This document shows positions 19,739 through 29,363 of a stretch of DNA of 64,000 nucleotides, in pieces. The translations under genes were made by a program, and so were the position numbers. The first letter of the stretch is position 1, and each line of letters begins with the position of its first letter. Source of the DNA: Bradyrhizobium viridifuturi (GTDB taxonomy: Bacteria; Pseudomonadota; Alphaproteobacteria; Rhizobiales; Xanthobacteraceae); NCBI RefSeq assembly GCF_001238275.1, contig NZ_LGTB01000017.1, positions 1 through 64,000 of the forward strand. The letters are read 5' to 3'. The notes under the pieces are model-generated. The model saw nothing but the letters and a program-made list of their open reading frames with translations. It had not been told where the DNA came from and ran no database searches.

Positions 19739-20947
19739 ATGCCTGAGGCATACATCTACGATCACGTTCGTACTCCGCGCGGCCGCGGCAAGGCCGATGG
19801 CGCGCTGCACGAGGTCACCGCGCTGGCGCTCGCCACGGTGCCGCTGAAGGCGCTGAAGGAGCGCAACAACCTTGCCGAGGACAGTGTCGACGACGTCGTG
19901 CTCGGCATCGTCGATCCGGTCGGCGAGGCGGGCGGCGACATTCCGCGTTTCGCCGCGCTGAACGCCGGACTCGGTGAGAAGGTGCCGGGCGTGCAGATCA
20001 ACCGTTTCTGCGCCTCCGGGTTGGACGCCGTGAACTTCGCCGCGGCGCAGATCATGAGCGGTCAGCATCAGCTCGTGATCGGCGGCGGCGCAGAATCGAT
20101 GAGTCGCGTCGGCCTCGGCGCCGCTGGCGGCGCCTGGCCGATGGATCCCTCGATGGCGGTGCCGGCCTATTTCATGCCGCAGGGCGTCTCGGCAGATCTG
20201 ATCGCAACCAAATACGGATTCTCGCGCGATGATGTCGATGCCTATGCGGTGCAGAGCCAGCAGCGCGCCGGCAAGGCCTGGGACGAGGGCCGCTTCAAGA
20301 AGTCGGTGGTGCCGGTCAAGGACATCAACGGCCTGACCATCCTCGCCAAGGACGAGCATATGCGTCCGACTACGACGATGCAGTCGCTGGCGCAGCTGCA
20401 GCCGTCATTCGCGGCGGTAGCGGCAATGGCCGGCTTTGACGCGGTGGCCGTGCAGTCGCACCCCGAGGTCGAGAAGGTCAATTATGTGCATCACGCCGGC
20501 AATTCCTCCGGCATCGTCGACGGCGCCGGTGCCGTGCTGCTCGGCAGCAAGGAGGCAGGAGCGAAGCTAGGGTTGAAGCCGCGCGCGAAAATCCGCGCCT
20601 TCGCCAATATCGGCTCGGAGCCCGCGATGATGCTAACCGGCCCGGTCGACGTCACCGAAAAGCTGTTCGAGCGCTCTGGCATGAAGAAGTCGGATATCGA
20701 CCTGTTCGAGCTCAACGAGGCGTTCGCCTCTGTGGTGCTGCGCTACATCCAGGCGTTCGACATCGACAACGCCAAGATCAACGTCAATGGCGGCGCGATC
20801 GCGCTTGGCCATCCGCTCGGGGCGACCGGCGCCATGATCCTCGGCACCGTGCTCGACGAGCTCGAGCGCACCAACAAGGAGACGGCGCTGGTGACGCTGT
20901 GCATCGGCGGCGGCATGGGCACCGCCACCATCATCGAGCGCGTCTGA
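19739..20947 (+). CDS. fadA: Acetyl-CoA C-acyltransferase (thiolase)
   Basis: A 402-residue thiolase that cleaves 3-ketoacyl-CoA with CoA, the last step of beta-oxidation. The nucleophilic Cys is C91 in INRFCASGLDAV, the active His lies in NGGAIALGHPLGATGA, and the second Cys in LCIGGGMGTATIIE. Start ATG 19739 has AAGGAGG seven bases upstream. It lies between the acyl-CoA dehydrogenase and the multifunctional FadB-type gene, 19 bases before the latter. The arrangement suggests a soluble FadA-FadB type complex. Length and motifs are complete. Confidence 0.93.
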   Translation: MPEAYIYDHVRTPRGRGKADGALHEVTALALATVPLKALKERNNLAEDSVDDVVLGIVDPVGEAGGDIPRFAALNAGLGEKVPGVQINRFCASGLDAVNFAAAQIMSGQHQLVIGGGAESMSRVGLGAAGGAWPMDPSMAVPAYFMPQGVSADLIATKYGFSRDDVDAYAVQSQQRAGKAWDEGRFKKSVVPVKDINGLTILAKDEHMRPTTTMQSLAQLQPSFAAVAAMAGFDAVAVQSHPEVEKVNYVHHAGNSSGIVDGAGAVLLGSKEAGAKLGLKPRAKIRAFANIGSEPAMMLTGPVDVTEKLFERSGMKKSDIDLFELNEAFASVVLRYIQAFDIDNAKINVNGGAIALGHPLGATGAMILGTVLDELERTNKETALVTLCIGGGMGTATIIERV

Positions 20948-20966
20948 GGCGAGGGGAGCGAGCAAC

Positions 20967-23179
20967 ATGGCTTACAAGAATTTCAAGTTCGACGTCGACG
21001 TCGACGGCATTGCGCTCGTCACCTGGGACATCCCGGGCCGTTCGATGAACGTGTTCGACGAAATCTCCACCCAGGAGATCGGCGAGATCATCAAGCAGAC
21101 GACCAGCGATGCCGCGATCAAGGGCGTCGTGATCACCTCGGCGAAGGAGGCGTTCTGCGCCGGCGCCGACCTCTCGATGCTCGAGGGCATGAACCGCGCC
21201 TACGCGCAACTCTTCAAGGAGAAGGGCGAGGAAGCCGCGAACCAGATGCTGTTCGAGCAGAGCCGCCAGATGTCACTGTCGTTCCGCGCGATCGAGACCT
21301 CGGGCAAGCCGTGGGTCGCCGCGATCAACGGGCTCGCGCTCGGCGGCGGCTTCGAGATCACGCTGGCCTGCCACTACCGCGTCGCGGCCGAGAACCCGAG
21401 ACCCGGCTCGGCCTGCCCGAGATCAAGGTCGGCCTGTTCCCCGGCGCCGGCGGCACCCAGCGCGTGCCGCGTCTCGTGCAGCCGGCGGATGCGATGCAGT
21501 TGCTGCTCAAGGGCGAGGCCGTCAATCTCACGCGTGCGAAGGCGCTCAACCTGATTCACGCTGTGGTGCCCGCAGCCGATCTGATCAAGGCCGCCAAGGA
21601 CTGGATCAAGGGCGGCGGCAAGGCCGTCGCGCCGTGGGACGAGAAGGGCTTCAAGCTGCCCGGCGGCCCCGTCTTCTCCAAGATGGGCATGCAGATGTTC
21701 CCGGCCGGTAACGCGATCTATCGCCGCGAGACCTACGACAATTATCCGGCCGCGCGCGCCATCATGAGCTGCGTCTATGAGGGCCTGCAGTTGCCGATCG
21801 ACGCTGCGCTGCGGGTCGAGTCGCGCTACTTCGCCAAGGTGCTGCGCTCGAAGGAGGCGGCGGCGATGATCCGCTCGCTGTTCCTGTCGATGCAGGAACT
21901 GAACAAGGGCGCGCGCCGCCCGGCAGGCGTGCCGCCGACCAAGGTCAAGAAGCTCGCGGTGATCGGCGCCGGCTTCATGGGCGCCAGCGTCGGCTATGTC
22001 TCGGCGCAGGCCGGCATCGACGTCGTGCTGGTCGATCGCGACCAGGAGAGCGCCGACAAGGGCAAGGGCCACGCCAAGACCGTGGTCGACGGCCTGATCG
22101 CGAAGGGCCGGATGAAGCAGGAGGCGGCCGATGCCATTCTGGCGCGGATCTCGGCAACGGCGGACTACAACGTGATCGCGGACTGCGACCTCGTCATCGA
22201 GGCGGTGTTCGAGGATCGCAAGGTCAAGGCCGACACCTATGCCAAGGCGCAGCCGCTGCTGAAGCCGGACGCGATCTTCGCCTCCAACACCTCGACGCTG
22301 CCGATCAATTCGCTCGCCGAGGAGTTCAAGGACCAAGGCAAGTTCATCGGCATCCACTTCTTCTCGCCGGTCGAGAAGATGATGCTGGTCGAGATCATCC
22401 TCGGCAAGAACACCGGCGATGTCGCGCTGGCGACCGCGCTCGACTATGTCCGCGCGATCGGCAAGACGCCGATCGTGGTGAACGACAGCCGCGGCTTCTT
22501 CGCCAACCGCTGCGTGATGCGTTACATCTCCGAGGGCAACGAGATGCTGCTCGAAGGCGTGCCGCCGGCGATGATCGAGAACACCGCCAAGATGGCCGGC
22601 ATGCCGGTCGGGCCGCTGTCGCTGCAGGACGAGGTCGCACTCGATCTCGGCCTCAAGATCACCAAGGCGACCGAGGCCGATCTCGGCCCCAACGCGATCG
22701 ACCAGGCGCAGAAGAAGCTGATCGTCGAGATGGTCGAGAAGCAGGGCCGCTTCGGCCGTAAGAACGGCAAGGGCTTCTACGACTATCCCGAGAAGGGCAA
22801 GGGGCAGAAGAGCCTGTGGCCGGGGCTCGCCGGTCTGCAGCCAAAACAGCTCGATCCCGACACGCTCAGCGTCGAGGAATTGAAGCAGCGCTTCCTGGTG
22901 GTACAGGCGGTGGAAGCCGCGCGCACCGTCGAGGATCACGTCATCACCGACGTGCGCGAAGCCGACGTCGGCTCGATCCTCGGCTTCGGCTTCGCGCCGT
23001 TCACCGGCGGTGCGCTGTCCTATATCGACTTCATGGGCACGAAGAATTTCGTCGCGCTCTGCCACGCCTTCGAGAAGAAATACGGCTCGCGCTTCACGCC
23101 GCCGAAGCTGCTCGAGGAGATGGCGGCCAAGGGCGAGACCTTCTACGGCCGCTTCCCGCCGAAGAAGCAGGCGGCGTAA
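20967..23179 (+). CDS. fadB: Multifunctional enoyl-CoA hydratase / 3-hydroxyacyl-CoA dehydrogenase (single-base frameshift near 21399)
   Basis: A FadB/FadJ-type fusion, about 737 residues once repaired. The N-terminal crotonase domain has both catalytic Glu residues, in LALGGGFEITLAC and LPEIKVGLFPGAGGT. The dehydrogenase domain has the NAD motif IGAGFMGASVGYVSA and the active His in FIGIHFFSPVEKM. The frame is lost at about 21399, where CCCGAGACCC should read CCCGAAGACCC to give ENPKTRLGLPE, and both sides remain well conserved. It acts with the thiolase upstream to hydrate enoyl-CoA and oxidise the hydroxy product. Confidence 0.9.
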
Positions 23180-23207
23180 GCGCCGTCACATTCTGAACCA
23201 ACTCGCA

Positions 23208-23243
23208 CAGGATCAAGCCGGTCATCGATCCGACTTGATCCTG
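23208..23243 (+). terminator. Inverted repeat after fadB
   Basis: CAGGATCAAG (23208-23217) pairs exactly with CTTGATCCTG (23234-23243) across a 16-base loop, 29 bases after the fadB stop. It probably protects or ends the beta-oxidation transcript. There is no poly-U run. Confidence 0.45.
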
Positions 23244-23361
23244 TTGCGTGTCGGTCATGGCGGTCAAAGTCCCGCCACGCTTGCTCCCCACTGGCACCAT
23301 GCTGCTGGCATCACTCTTGCTGGTCGTTCGAAGACGACGATCAGGGGTGGGGTGTCCTGCA

Positions 23362-23553
23362 ATGCGTTCTGTGCTCAAGGAAGGTGCCGCTGAGACCGCG
23401 GGCAAAGCTTCGATCCCATCATCGCGCCGCCTGAATCCATTGCGCTTGCGCGGCAAGGGACCTTCCTGGACCGCCCTTGCGCTACTCGTTCTGGCCGTGG
23501 ATCTTGTGCTCGCGGCCGCGGTGTGGAACGCCGTCGATTTCTTCCGCCATTGA
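23362..23553 (+). CDS. Possible small membrane protein
   Basis: A 63-residue frame with a basic N-terminal half and one clear membrane segment (WTALALLVLAVDLVLAAAVW). No family is recognised. Its last 72 bases overlap the opposite-strand gene, so only one of the two may be real there. Confidence 0.3.
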   Translation: MRSVLKEGAAETAGKASIPSSRRLNPLRLRGKGPSWTALALLVLAVDLVLAAAVWNAVDFFRH

Positions 23554-23790
23554 GCCGTCATTGTCCGGCGACAGCAGCGCGCCGGCGAGATAGGCGATCT
23601 GGTTGAATGCGAGGCAAGCGACCACGATCGGGGCGCCGGTGGCAAAGGCATAGCCGTCGGACTGGAGCACGATTGCGGCGAGCACGGCGACCAGCGGCGC
23701 CACCAGCATCAATGTCCAAACCCGAAAGTACAAACTGGTGGCCAGCCCGGCGAGCGTGCTGGTCAATAAAAGCGTAGAGACGATCGTCAC
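23482..23790 (-). CDS. Small hypothetical membrane protein
   Basis: A 102-residue protein with three probable membrane helices (STLLLTSTLAGLATSLYFRV; TLMLVAPLVAVLAAIVLQSD; VACLAFNQIAYLAGALL) and a polar C-terminal tail. The pattern of hydrophobic blocks looks like a real protein rather than a chance frame. No function is recognised. It lies between the fad operon and the secretion genes, and its 3' end overlaps a weaker small frame on the other strand. Confidence 0.5.
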   Translation of the reverse strand: MTIVSTLLLTSTLAGLATSLYFRVWTLMLVAPLVAVLAAIVLQSDGYAFATGAPIVVACLAFNQIAYLAGALLSPDNDGSMAEEIDGVPHRGREHKIHGQNE

Positions 23791-23961
23791 ATTTTCAGAC
23801 CAGTTGGAGCGGAGGGTGCGCCGCAGGTCATAGTCGGTCAGTTGGATCGCACGAACAAGGACGGCAACGCCCTCAGCCGGAAGTACGCCGACTTAGTCTT
23901 AACTCGTAGAATGCGGATCAAATTTGATTTGTTCCACCGCGCGCCGGAAAGTTTGCACCGC

Positions 23962-25254
23962 TCATTTCTCCCGGAAGGCGCGGTGCACCTGGTCGGCCAG
24001 CGGCTTCATCAGATAGGACAGCACCGTGCGCTCGCTGGTCGGGATGAATACCTCGACCGGCATGCCCGGCAGCAGATGCGCGGTCGCGAGCTTGTTCAGC
24101 TCCGGCGCTGGAATCGCAACGCGGACAAGGAAATAGGTCGGGGCTGTCTTGTCGTCGCGTGATACGTCCGCGCCGATCCGGCTGATCTCGCCCTCGATCT
24201 CCGGCGTGGTGCGTTGGTTGAAATTGGTGAAGCGCAACACCGCCGATGCGCCGAGCCTCACCTGATCGATATCCTGCGGCGCAACATGGGTTTCCACGAT
24301 CAGATTGTCCTGGTCGGGCACGATGGTCATGATGGTCTCGCCGGCGGCGATGACGCCGCCCTGGGTGTGGATGGTGAGATCGTGCACGACGCCGGCCTGC
24401 GGCGCGCGGATCTCGAGCTTCTCGGTCTGGTCCTTGGCGGTGACCTGCTTCTCGATCGCATCGGCATATTTGGCCCTGATGTCGGCGAGTTCCTTGGCGA
24501 CGCCGGAGCGGAAATCCTGATCGACCTGCAGGATCTTCAGCTCGGTCTCCGAGATCTTGCCCTTGGCCTGCGCGATCGACGCGGTGAGCTGGCCGCGCTC
24601 GCCGAGCAGCCGCGCCGAATCGCGCTGCAGCGTCGAGAGCCGCGACAGCGAGACCAGGCGTTGCTCCCAGAGCTGTTGCACGCCGGTCAATTCGTTGGCG
24701 ATCAGATCGGCTTCTTGCTTCTTGGCGCTCAACTGGTCCTGCATGCCGCCGATCTGCTCCTTGAGCTGGGCGATCTGCTCCTTCAACTGCTGCTTCTGCC
24801 CGTCATTGGCGTCCTTGCGCAGTTGGAAGAACCGCCGCTCGCCCGAGACGACCGCCTGCGCCGCGGGATCGTTGAGCGAGGCCACGCTGTCGGGGAACGC
24901 GATCTCGGTATCGCCGTCGCGTTCGGCCTGCAGCCGCGCGCGGCGCGCCTCGAGTTCCCACAGGCTCTTGGTCACCGCGGTGAGATTGGCCTGCGCCACC
25001 GTCTCGTCCATCAGGATCAGCAGATCGTCCTTGGCGACGCGGGCGCCGTCCTCGACCAACAGCTTCTTGGCGACACCACCGGAGGGGTGCTGCACCTTCT
25101 TGACGCTGGATTCGACCACCAGCGATCCCTGCGAGATGATCGCGCCCGACATCTTGGTGGCCGCGCCCATGATGCCGATGCTGGCGACGAGGAACGCCGC
25201 GGCCATCACGACCGCCAGGATATGATGATGGACCGATTGCCGGGCGCTAGGCAT
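23962..25254 (-). CDS. Type I secretion membrane fusion protein (HlyD/PrsE family)
   Basis: A 430-residue periplasmic adaptor. It has a short cytoplasmic head, one membrane helix (about residues 11-33), a first lipoyl half (VVESSVKKVQHPSGGVAKKL), a long coiled-coil hairpin (about 90-270), then the second lipoyl half and beta-barrel (APQAGVVHDLTIHTQGGVIA, LLPGMPVEVFIPTSERTVLS). It bridges the ABC exporter to an outer-membrane TolC-like channel, which is not in this window. Its ATG lies inside the end of the ABC gene (8-bp overlap), so the two are translationally coupled. It is the last gene of the secretion operon. Confidence 0.92.
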   Translation of the reverse strand: MPSARQSVHHHILAVVMAAAFLVASIGIMGAATKMSGAIISQGSLVVESSVKKVQHPSGGVAKKLLVEDGARVAKDDLLILMDETVAQANLTAVTKSLWELEARRARLQAERDGDTEIAFPDSVASLNDPAAQAVVSGERRFFQLRKDANDGQKQQLKEQIAQLKEQIGGMQDQLSAKKQEADLIANELTGVQQLWEQRLVSLSRLSTLQRDSARLLGERGQLTASIAQAKGKISETELKILQVDQDFRSGVAKELADIRAKYADAIEKQVTAKDQTEKLEIRAPQAGVVHDLTIHTQGGVIAAGETIMTIVPDQDNLIVETHVAPQDIDQVRLGASAVLRFTNFNQRTTPEIEGEISRIGADVSRDDKTAPTYFLVRVAIPAPELNKLATAHLLPGMPVEVFIPTSERTVLSYLMKPLADQVHRAFREK

Positions 25255-27072
25255 TTTGCCGGGGCTCCGCGTCCTTCTTGCGCTTGCGGCCGGCAGGGGC
25301 CGGTGCCGGCTCCGCGGCCGCAGCGGGCTGCGCAGCCTTCGGCACCAGCAGCGGCAGCACTGCCGCGGTGGTGCCGAACGCCTGCATGCGTCCTTCGTTC
25401 AGCACCAGCATGTGATCGACTGCCTGCAATACCGCCGGCCGATGCGCGATCACGACCACGATGCCGCCGCGGGCGCGGACCCGGGCGATGGCGTGGATCA
25501 GGGCGCGCTCGCCTTCGGAATCCAGATTCGAGTTCGGCTCGTCGAGCACCACCAGGAACGGATCGCCATAGAGCGCGCGGGCCAGCGCAATGCGCTGCCG
25601 CTGGCCGCCCGACAGCATCAGGCCGCCGTCGCCGACCTCGGTCTCATAGCCGTCAGGCAGCCGAAGGATCAGTTCATGGACGCCGGCCTCGCGCGCGGCG
25701 CCATCAATTTGATGGCGTCCGGGGCTGCGGCGAAGCGGCAGATATTCTCGGCCACCGTGCCGCGGAACAATGCGACGTCCTGCGGCAGATAGCCGATCGA
25801 CGGGCCCAGCGCGAGCGGATCCCATTGCGCCAGCGTCGCGCCGTCGATCCGGATCACGCCGCGCACCGGCGCGCCGATCCCGACCAGCGCGCGGGCCAAG
25901 GTCGACTTGCCGGAGCCGCTGGGGCCGACTACCGCGACCGCATTGCCGGCGCGCAGTGCAAAGCTCACCTCGTGCAGCACCACGGCGTCGCTGGCCGGCG
26001 CCGTCAGGCTGATCGAGGTGACGCGAACCTCACTCTTCGGCGCGGGCAGCGGGGTGAACGCCAGGCGCGACGGCACCGCCGTCAGGGCTTCGGCGAGCCG
26101 GCCGACGCTCGCACGGACCGCGATGAAGCTGCGCCAGTTGGCAATCGCAAGCTCGATCGGCGCCAGCGCGCGGATCGAGAGGATGGTTGCCGCGAGCATG
26201 ACGCCGGCGGTGGCCTGCTGATTGATCACGAGATAAGCGCCGAGCGCCAGCACGCCGGATTGCAGGATCATGCGCAGGAAGCGCGAGGCGCTGCCGAACG
26301 TGCCGGTCAGATCGGAGGTCACGCGCTGCATGTTGAGATAGGCCTGCGTGCGCTCCGACCACAATTCGGCCATTCGCCGCTGCATGCCGAGCGCGTGCAC
26401 GACGGGTGCGTGGTGGAATGCGGTCTCCGCCATCTGCCGCCGCGACGACGCCAGCGCCACCAGCGAGCGCGTCGGCGCGCGCGTGAACAGCTCGGCGCCA
26501 ACCGTGATCAGCGCCAGCGCGACGGCGCCACCGGCCACTGCAAGGCCCATCAGTGGATGAAACAGCGTGCAGACGATGATGTAGAGCGGGGTCCATGGCA
26601 GGTCGAAGATCGCGACCAGGCCGCTGCCGGCGATGAAGCCCCTGATGGTGTCGAGGTCGCGCATGATCTGCAAGCCGTCGCCATTAGGGCGGGACAGGGA
26701 AGCATGCTGCACGCTGTCGAACACCGCGCCGCGAATGCTCTCGTCGAAGATCTCGGCAATGCGCGCCAGCAGCCGGCTGCGCAGCACATCCACGCCGGCC
26801 TGCACCACGAGCAGCACCAGCGCGATCACGAGCAGGCCGACCAGGGTCGCGATGCTGCGGCTCGGCAGCACGCGGTCATAGGTCTGCAGCATGAAGACCG
26901 GACCGACCAGCATCAGGAGGTTGACGAGGCCGCTCGCCATCGCCACGGCGACCAGCGCACCGCGCACGGCCGTAATCGCATCCCGGATTTCAACCGGCAG
27001 TGAGGAGAAGCGTTTGCCCTGACCGATCATCGCGCCCCGCGGATGTTCAAGCCTGTGATGCCCAATGGACAT
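25247..27072 (-). CDS. Type I secretion ABC transporter, PrsD family (single-base frameshift near 25700)
   Basis: An ABC exporter of about 608 residues after repair, with membrane and ATPase domains fused. The membrane domain begins AVRGALVAVAMASGLVNLLM. The ATPase has Walker A VGPSGSGKSTLARAL (near residue 380), signature LSGGQRQRIALARAL (near 487) and Walker B FLVVLDEPNSNLD. No peptidase-C39 domain is present, as in exporters of unprocessed cargo. The frame is lost at about 25699-25702, where GGCGCCGCG should read GGCGGCCGCG to give KLMAAAREAGVHELI. It follows the cargo-like gene by 56 bases and overlaps the HlyD gene. Confidence 0.9.
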
Positions 27073-27128
27073 GGAGAGGGAGACGCGGAAGCGCGGCGAT
27101 CCCGCGCGTCCGCCGATTTACGGCAATC

Positions 27129-28391
27129 TCAGAGGATATGGGTGCCGTGCGCATCAAGGATGCCGTGACCATGTGTGAGCGGCGAGAGCAGATCATGCCC
27201 GATCGCGCCGAGATCGACCGGCGTGGAGACCGGCGCGCTCGCGGCGTGTCCGGCGGTACTGCTGTCGCCGAGCAGGCTGAGATTCAGACTACCGAGCAGA
27301 TTGCCGGCCAGCTCGTCGGCGCCGACGCCGCCGAGACTCGGAATGTTGAGGCTCGGAATGTTGAGGCCGTGCGTGCCGGTGAGGGCGCCGAGGTCAAGCA
27401 GATGCGGGCCGGTCTGGCCGGTGTCGACGGCACTGATGTCGGCGGTGTGGTGATCGCCCGGCGTCGGCGCCGCGAGGAGATCGAGCGTCGGTCCGCTCGG
27501 TTGCTGCGGGCCAATCGTGATGCCGGCCAAATGGCCGTTGCTGGAGCCGGTGAGACCGCCAAGCAAGCCGCCGAGCAATCCATTGCCTGCGGTGTCGCCG
27601 CCGGGATTGAGCAGGCCGCCATCGAGCAAGCCGCCATCGAACAAGCCATGGGTCAGTTGGCTGACGAGCCCGGACACCGGGCTCAGCAGACCGCTGACAT
27701 CGGAGACAACTGTATCAACCAGCCCCGAGACGGCATGAACCACGCCGCTGATATCGGCGCCGAGATGCGCGACCGTCTCGCCGAGATTGCCGGCAAGGAT
27801 TTGCCCGGGCACATCCAGAATGTCCGTAACCAGATTGGCATCGCCGCCACTGCTGATCCCGATGGTGCTGATGCTGCCAAGATCGATCGCCTGTCCGAGA
27901 TTTGTGACGCCATGGAGCATCTCGGGCAGGGCGGCCGCCTGGGACAGGACGTCGGCTGAGGAATGGACTGCGCTCTGAACCGCTGTCGTGGCGGTGTCGA
28001 GCACCGGTTGCAGCGTTCCGCCCGATGCTGCGAGCAATGTCGAATCCGGTTCGACCGGCAATGCCACGTTCAATACACTGCCGATCACCGGCAGGTCGCT
28101 CGTGTTCAGCAAGCTCCCGAGCAGAGGCAGGTCGGAACCGGACGCTGCTGCGGCGCCGTCGCCGAGCAGGGACGTCGCGTTGTCCATGGCATCTGCCGCC
28201 GGTAACGGATCGATCAGGCTGTGGGCCGGCTGGCCGGCAGCCGTATCGGCCATACTGTCGTCCGGGAGGACCGACGTCAGCGAGGCCGAAAGGTCGGTCA
28301 GTCCGCCGCTGGAATTTGCCAGCAGCGCCGTCGAGCCCGCCAGGACCTCGACCATCCGGTCCGCAGTGTTGCTGGATAGCGAGCTACTCAT
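27129..28391 (-). CDS. Acidic Gly/Leu-rich protein, probable type I secretion cargo
   Basis: A 420-residue protein with no recognised family. Its composition is extreme: no Lys, Cys, Trp or Tyr and only one Arg (residue 12), with many Asp, Gly, Leu, Ser and Ala. No Sec signal peptide is visible. Short internal repeats are present (HGLFDGGLLDGGLLNPGG, GLLGGLLGGLTG, LNIPSLNIPSLGG) but there are no classic RTX GGxGxD nonapeptides. The C-terminus is DLLSPLTHGHGILDAHGTHI plus Leu. ATG 28391 is chosen; upstream sequence in frame has a different, basic composition. Position at the head of the ABC-HlyD operon, absence of Cys and low pI fit a secreted substrate, perhaps an adhesin. That role is inferred. 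Confidence 0.7.
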   Translation of the reverse strand: MSSSLSSNTADRMVEVLAGSTALLANSSGGLTDLSASLTSVLPDDSMADTAAGQPAHSLIDPLPAADAMDNATSLLGDGAAAASGSDLPLLGSLLNTSDLPVIGSVLNVALPVEPDSTLLAASGGTLQPVLDTATTAVQSAVHSSADVLSQAAALPEMLHGVTNLGQAIDLGSISTIGISSGGDANLVTDILDVPGQILAGNLGETVAHLGADISGVVHAVSGLVDTVVSDVSGLLSPVSGLVSQLTHGLFDGGLLDGGLLNPGGDTAGNGLLGGLLGGLTGSSNGHLAGITIGPQQPSGPTLDLLAAPTPGDHHTADISAVDTGQTGPHLLDLGALTGTHGLNIPSLNIPSLGGVGADELAGNLLGSLNLSLLGDSSTAGHAASAPVSTPVDLGAIGHDLLSPLTHGHGILDAHGTHIL

Positions 28392-28561
28392 GGGCGCATC
28401 TCCCGCTGGGTGAGGCAGCAATCCGGCTACGCCCGATCGAAGGAATAGTTGCCGGACCCGGTTGCGGTATTCGCGCCATGGCGAAAGCACGCTTACGCCG
28501 AAGCGGACAAACTGCTGAAAATTGCAGATTTGGGGCTGACCCAATCGGGGGCACAAGCAAA

Positions 28562-28588
28562 AAAGGGCCGGATGCTATCCGGCCCTTT
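28562..28588 (-). terminator. Intrinsic terminator of the GST gene
   Basis: AAAGGGCCGGAT, loop of three, ATCCGGCCCTTT: a perfect 12-bp stem. Read on the minus strand it is followed by more T residues, making a textbook rho-independent terminator 28 bases after the GST stop. Confidence 0.9.
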
Positions 28589-28615
28589 CACGTCTGATGA
28601 AGCAGGTTCGAAAGC

Positions 28616-29233
28616 TCAGGCGGCCTTCAGCAGGCCTTCCTTCTTCAGCGCTTCCTGCACCTTCGGGCGCGCCGCGACGCGGGCCTTGTAGGCGGTCACG
28701 TTCGACAGGCCGGAGAGATCGAAGCCGAGCCGGTCTTGCGCCCACATGATCATGGTGAACAGGTAGCCGTCGGCAACCGTGAACTGGTTGCCCATCAGGT
28801 ATTCGCGGCCGGCGAGCTGGCTGTCGACATATTTGAACTTGCCCATGGCGCGGTCCTTGAAGAACGCCTTGGCGTCGTCGGCAAGCACGGGCGAGAACAT
28901 CGGGCCGAGATTCTTGTGCAACTCGGTCGTGATGTAGTTCAGCCATTCGAGCAGCTTGTAGCGCTCGTTGGAGTCCCTCGCGGGCGCCAGCTTCTTGTCG
29001 GCGGCCTTGTCCGCGATCATCTGGATGATGATCGGGCCTTCGGTAACCATCTCGCCGGTATCCAGCGCCAGGGCGGGCACCTGGCCCTTGGGGTTCACTT
29101 GCAGGAAATCGTCGCCGTTTTCGAGCTTCTTGGCACGCAGATCGACCTTGACCAGGTCATAGGGCAGGCCGGCCTCGAGCAGGGCGATGTGGGGGGAGAG
29201 GGAGCAGGCACCGGGGGTGTAATAAAGCTTCAT
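28616..29233 (-). CDS. Glutathione S-transferase (beta-class-like)
   Basis: A cytosolic GST of 205 residues. The thioredoxin-fold N-terminal domain starts KLYYTPGACSLSPHIALLEA, with the Cys/Ser pair typical of beta-class enzymes, and NPKGQVPAL (cis-Pro) and VTEGPIIIQ (glutathione binding). The helical C-terminal domain includes GNQFTVADGYLFTM. ATG 29233 begins the domain directly; an upstream in-frame ATG adds 20 unlikely residues. It is divergent from a MarR-type regulator across an interval with a large inverted repeat, and gshA lies just beyond. A role in glutathione-dependent detoxification under MarR control is likely; the substrate is unknown. Confidence 0.92.
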   Translation of the reverse strand: MKLYYTPGACSLSPHIALLEAGLPYDLVKVDLRAKKLENGDDFLQVNPKGQVPALALDTGEMVTEGPIIIQMIADKAADKKLAPARDSNERYKLLEWLNYITTELHKNLGPMFSPVLADDAKAFFKDRAMGKFKYVDSQLAGREYLMGNQFTVADGYLFTMIMWAQDRLGFDLSGLSNVTAYKARVAARPKVQEALKKEGLLKAA

Positions 29234-29281
29234 AGGGGTATTCCTTCCCTTGTTCTTGGCGTCCGGAGAGGGATTGCCTAC

Positions 29282-29321
29282 ATGCACCTGCATGAAATAG
29301 TCAAGATTGATGCAGATGCAT
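29282..29321. promoter_or_regulatory. Candidate MarR operator overlapping the gst promoter
   Basis: ATGCACCTGCATGAA (29282-29296) and TTGATGCAGATGCAT (29307-29321) form an inverted repeat with 13 of 15 matches across a 10-base spacer; each half is itself near-palindromic. The spacer contains TTGACT (minus strand, 29299-29304), a good -35 for gst, although the matching -10 is weak. Binding here would repress gst. Confidence 0.55.
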
Positions 29322-29363
29322 TCAGTGCGGTACAGTCGGTGCCGGGACGTTATGGGCTAGACG

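Noticed and set aside
21374..23065. 563-codon frame opposite fadB
   Set aside because: Shadow of a conserved enzyme; charged low-complexity product.
24214..27003. 929-codon open frame on the plus strand opposite prsD-prsE
   Set aside because: Low-complexity, Arg/Gln-rich product; the minus-strand genes have full motif sets.
27000..27959. 319-codon plus-strand frame opposite the secretion cargo gene
   Set aside because: Composition mirrors the repeats of the opposite gene; no domain.
27129..28391. Cargo-like protein as an RTX toxin
   Set aside because: No GGxGxDxUx nonapeptide repeats and no enzymatic domain; only acidic composition and context match.
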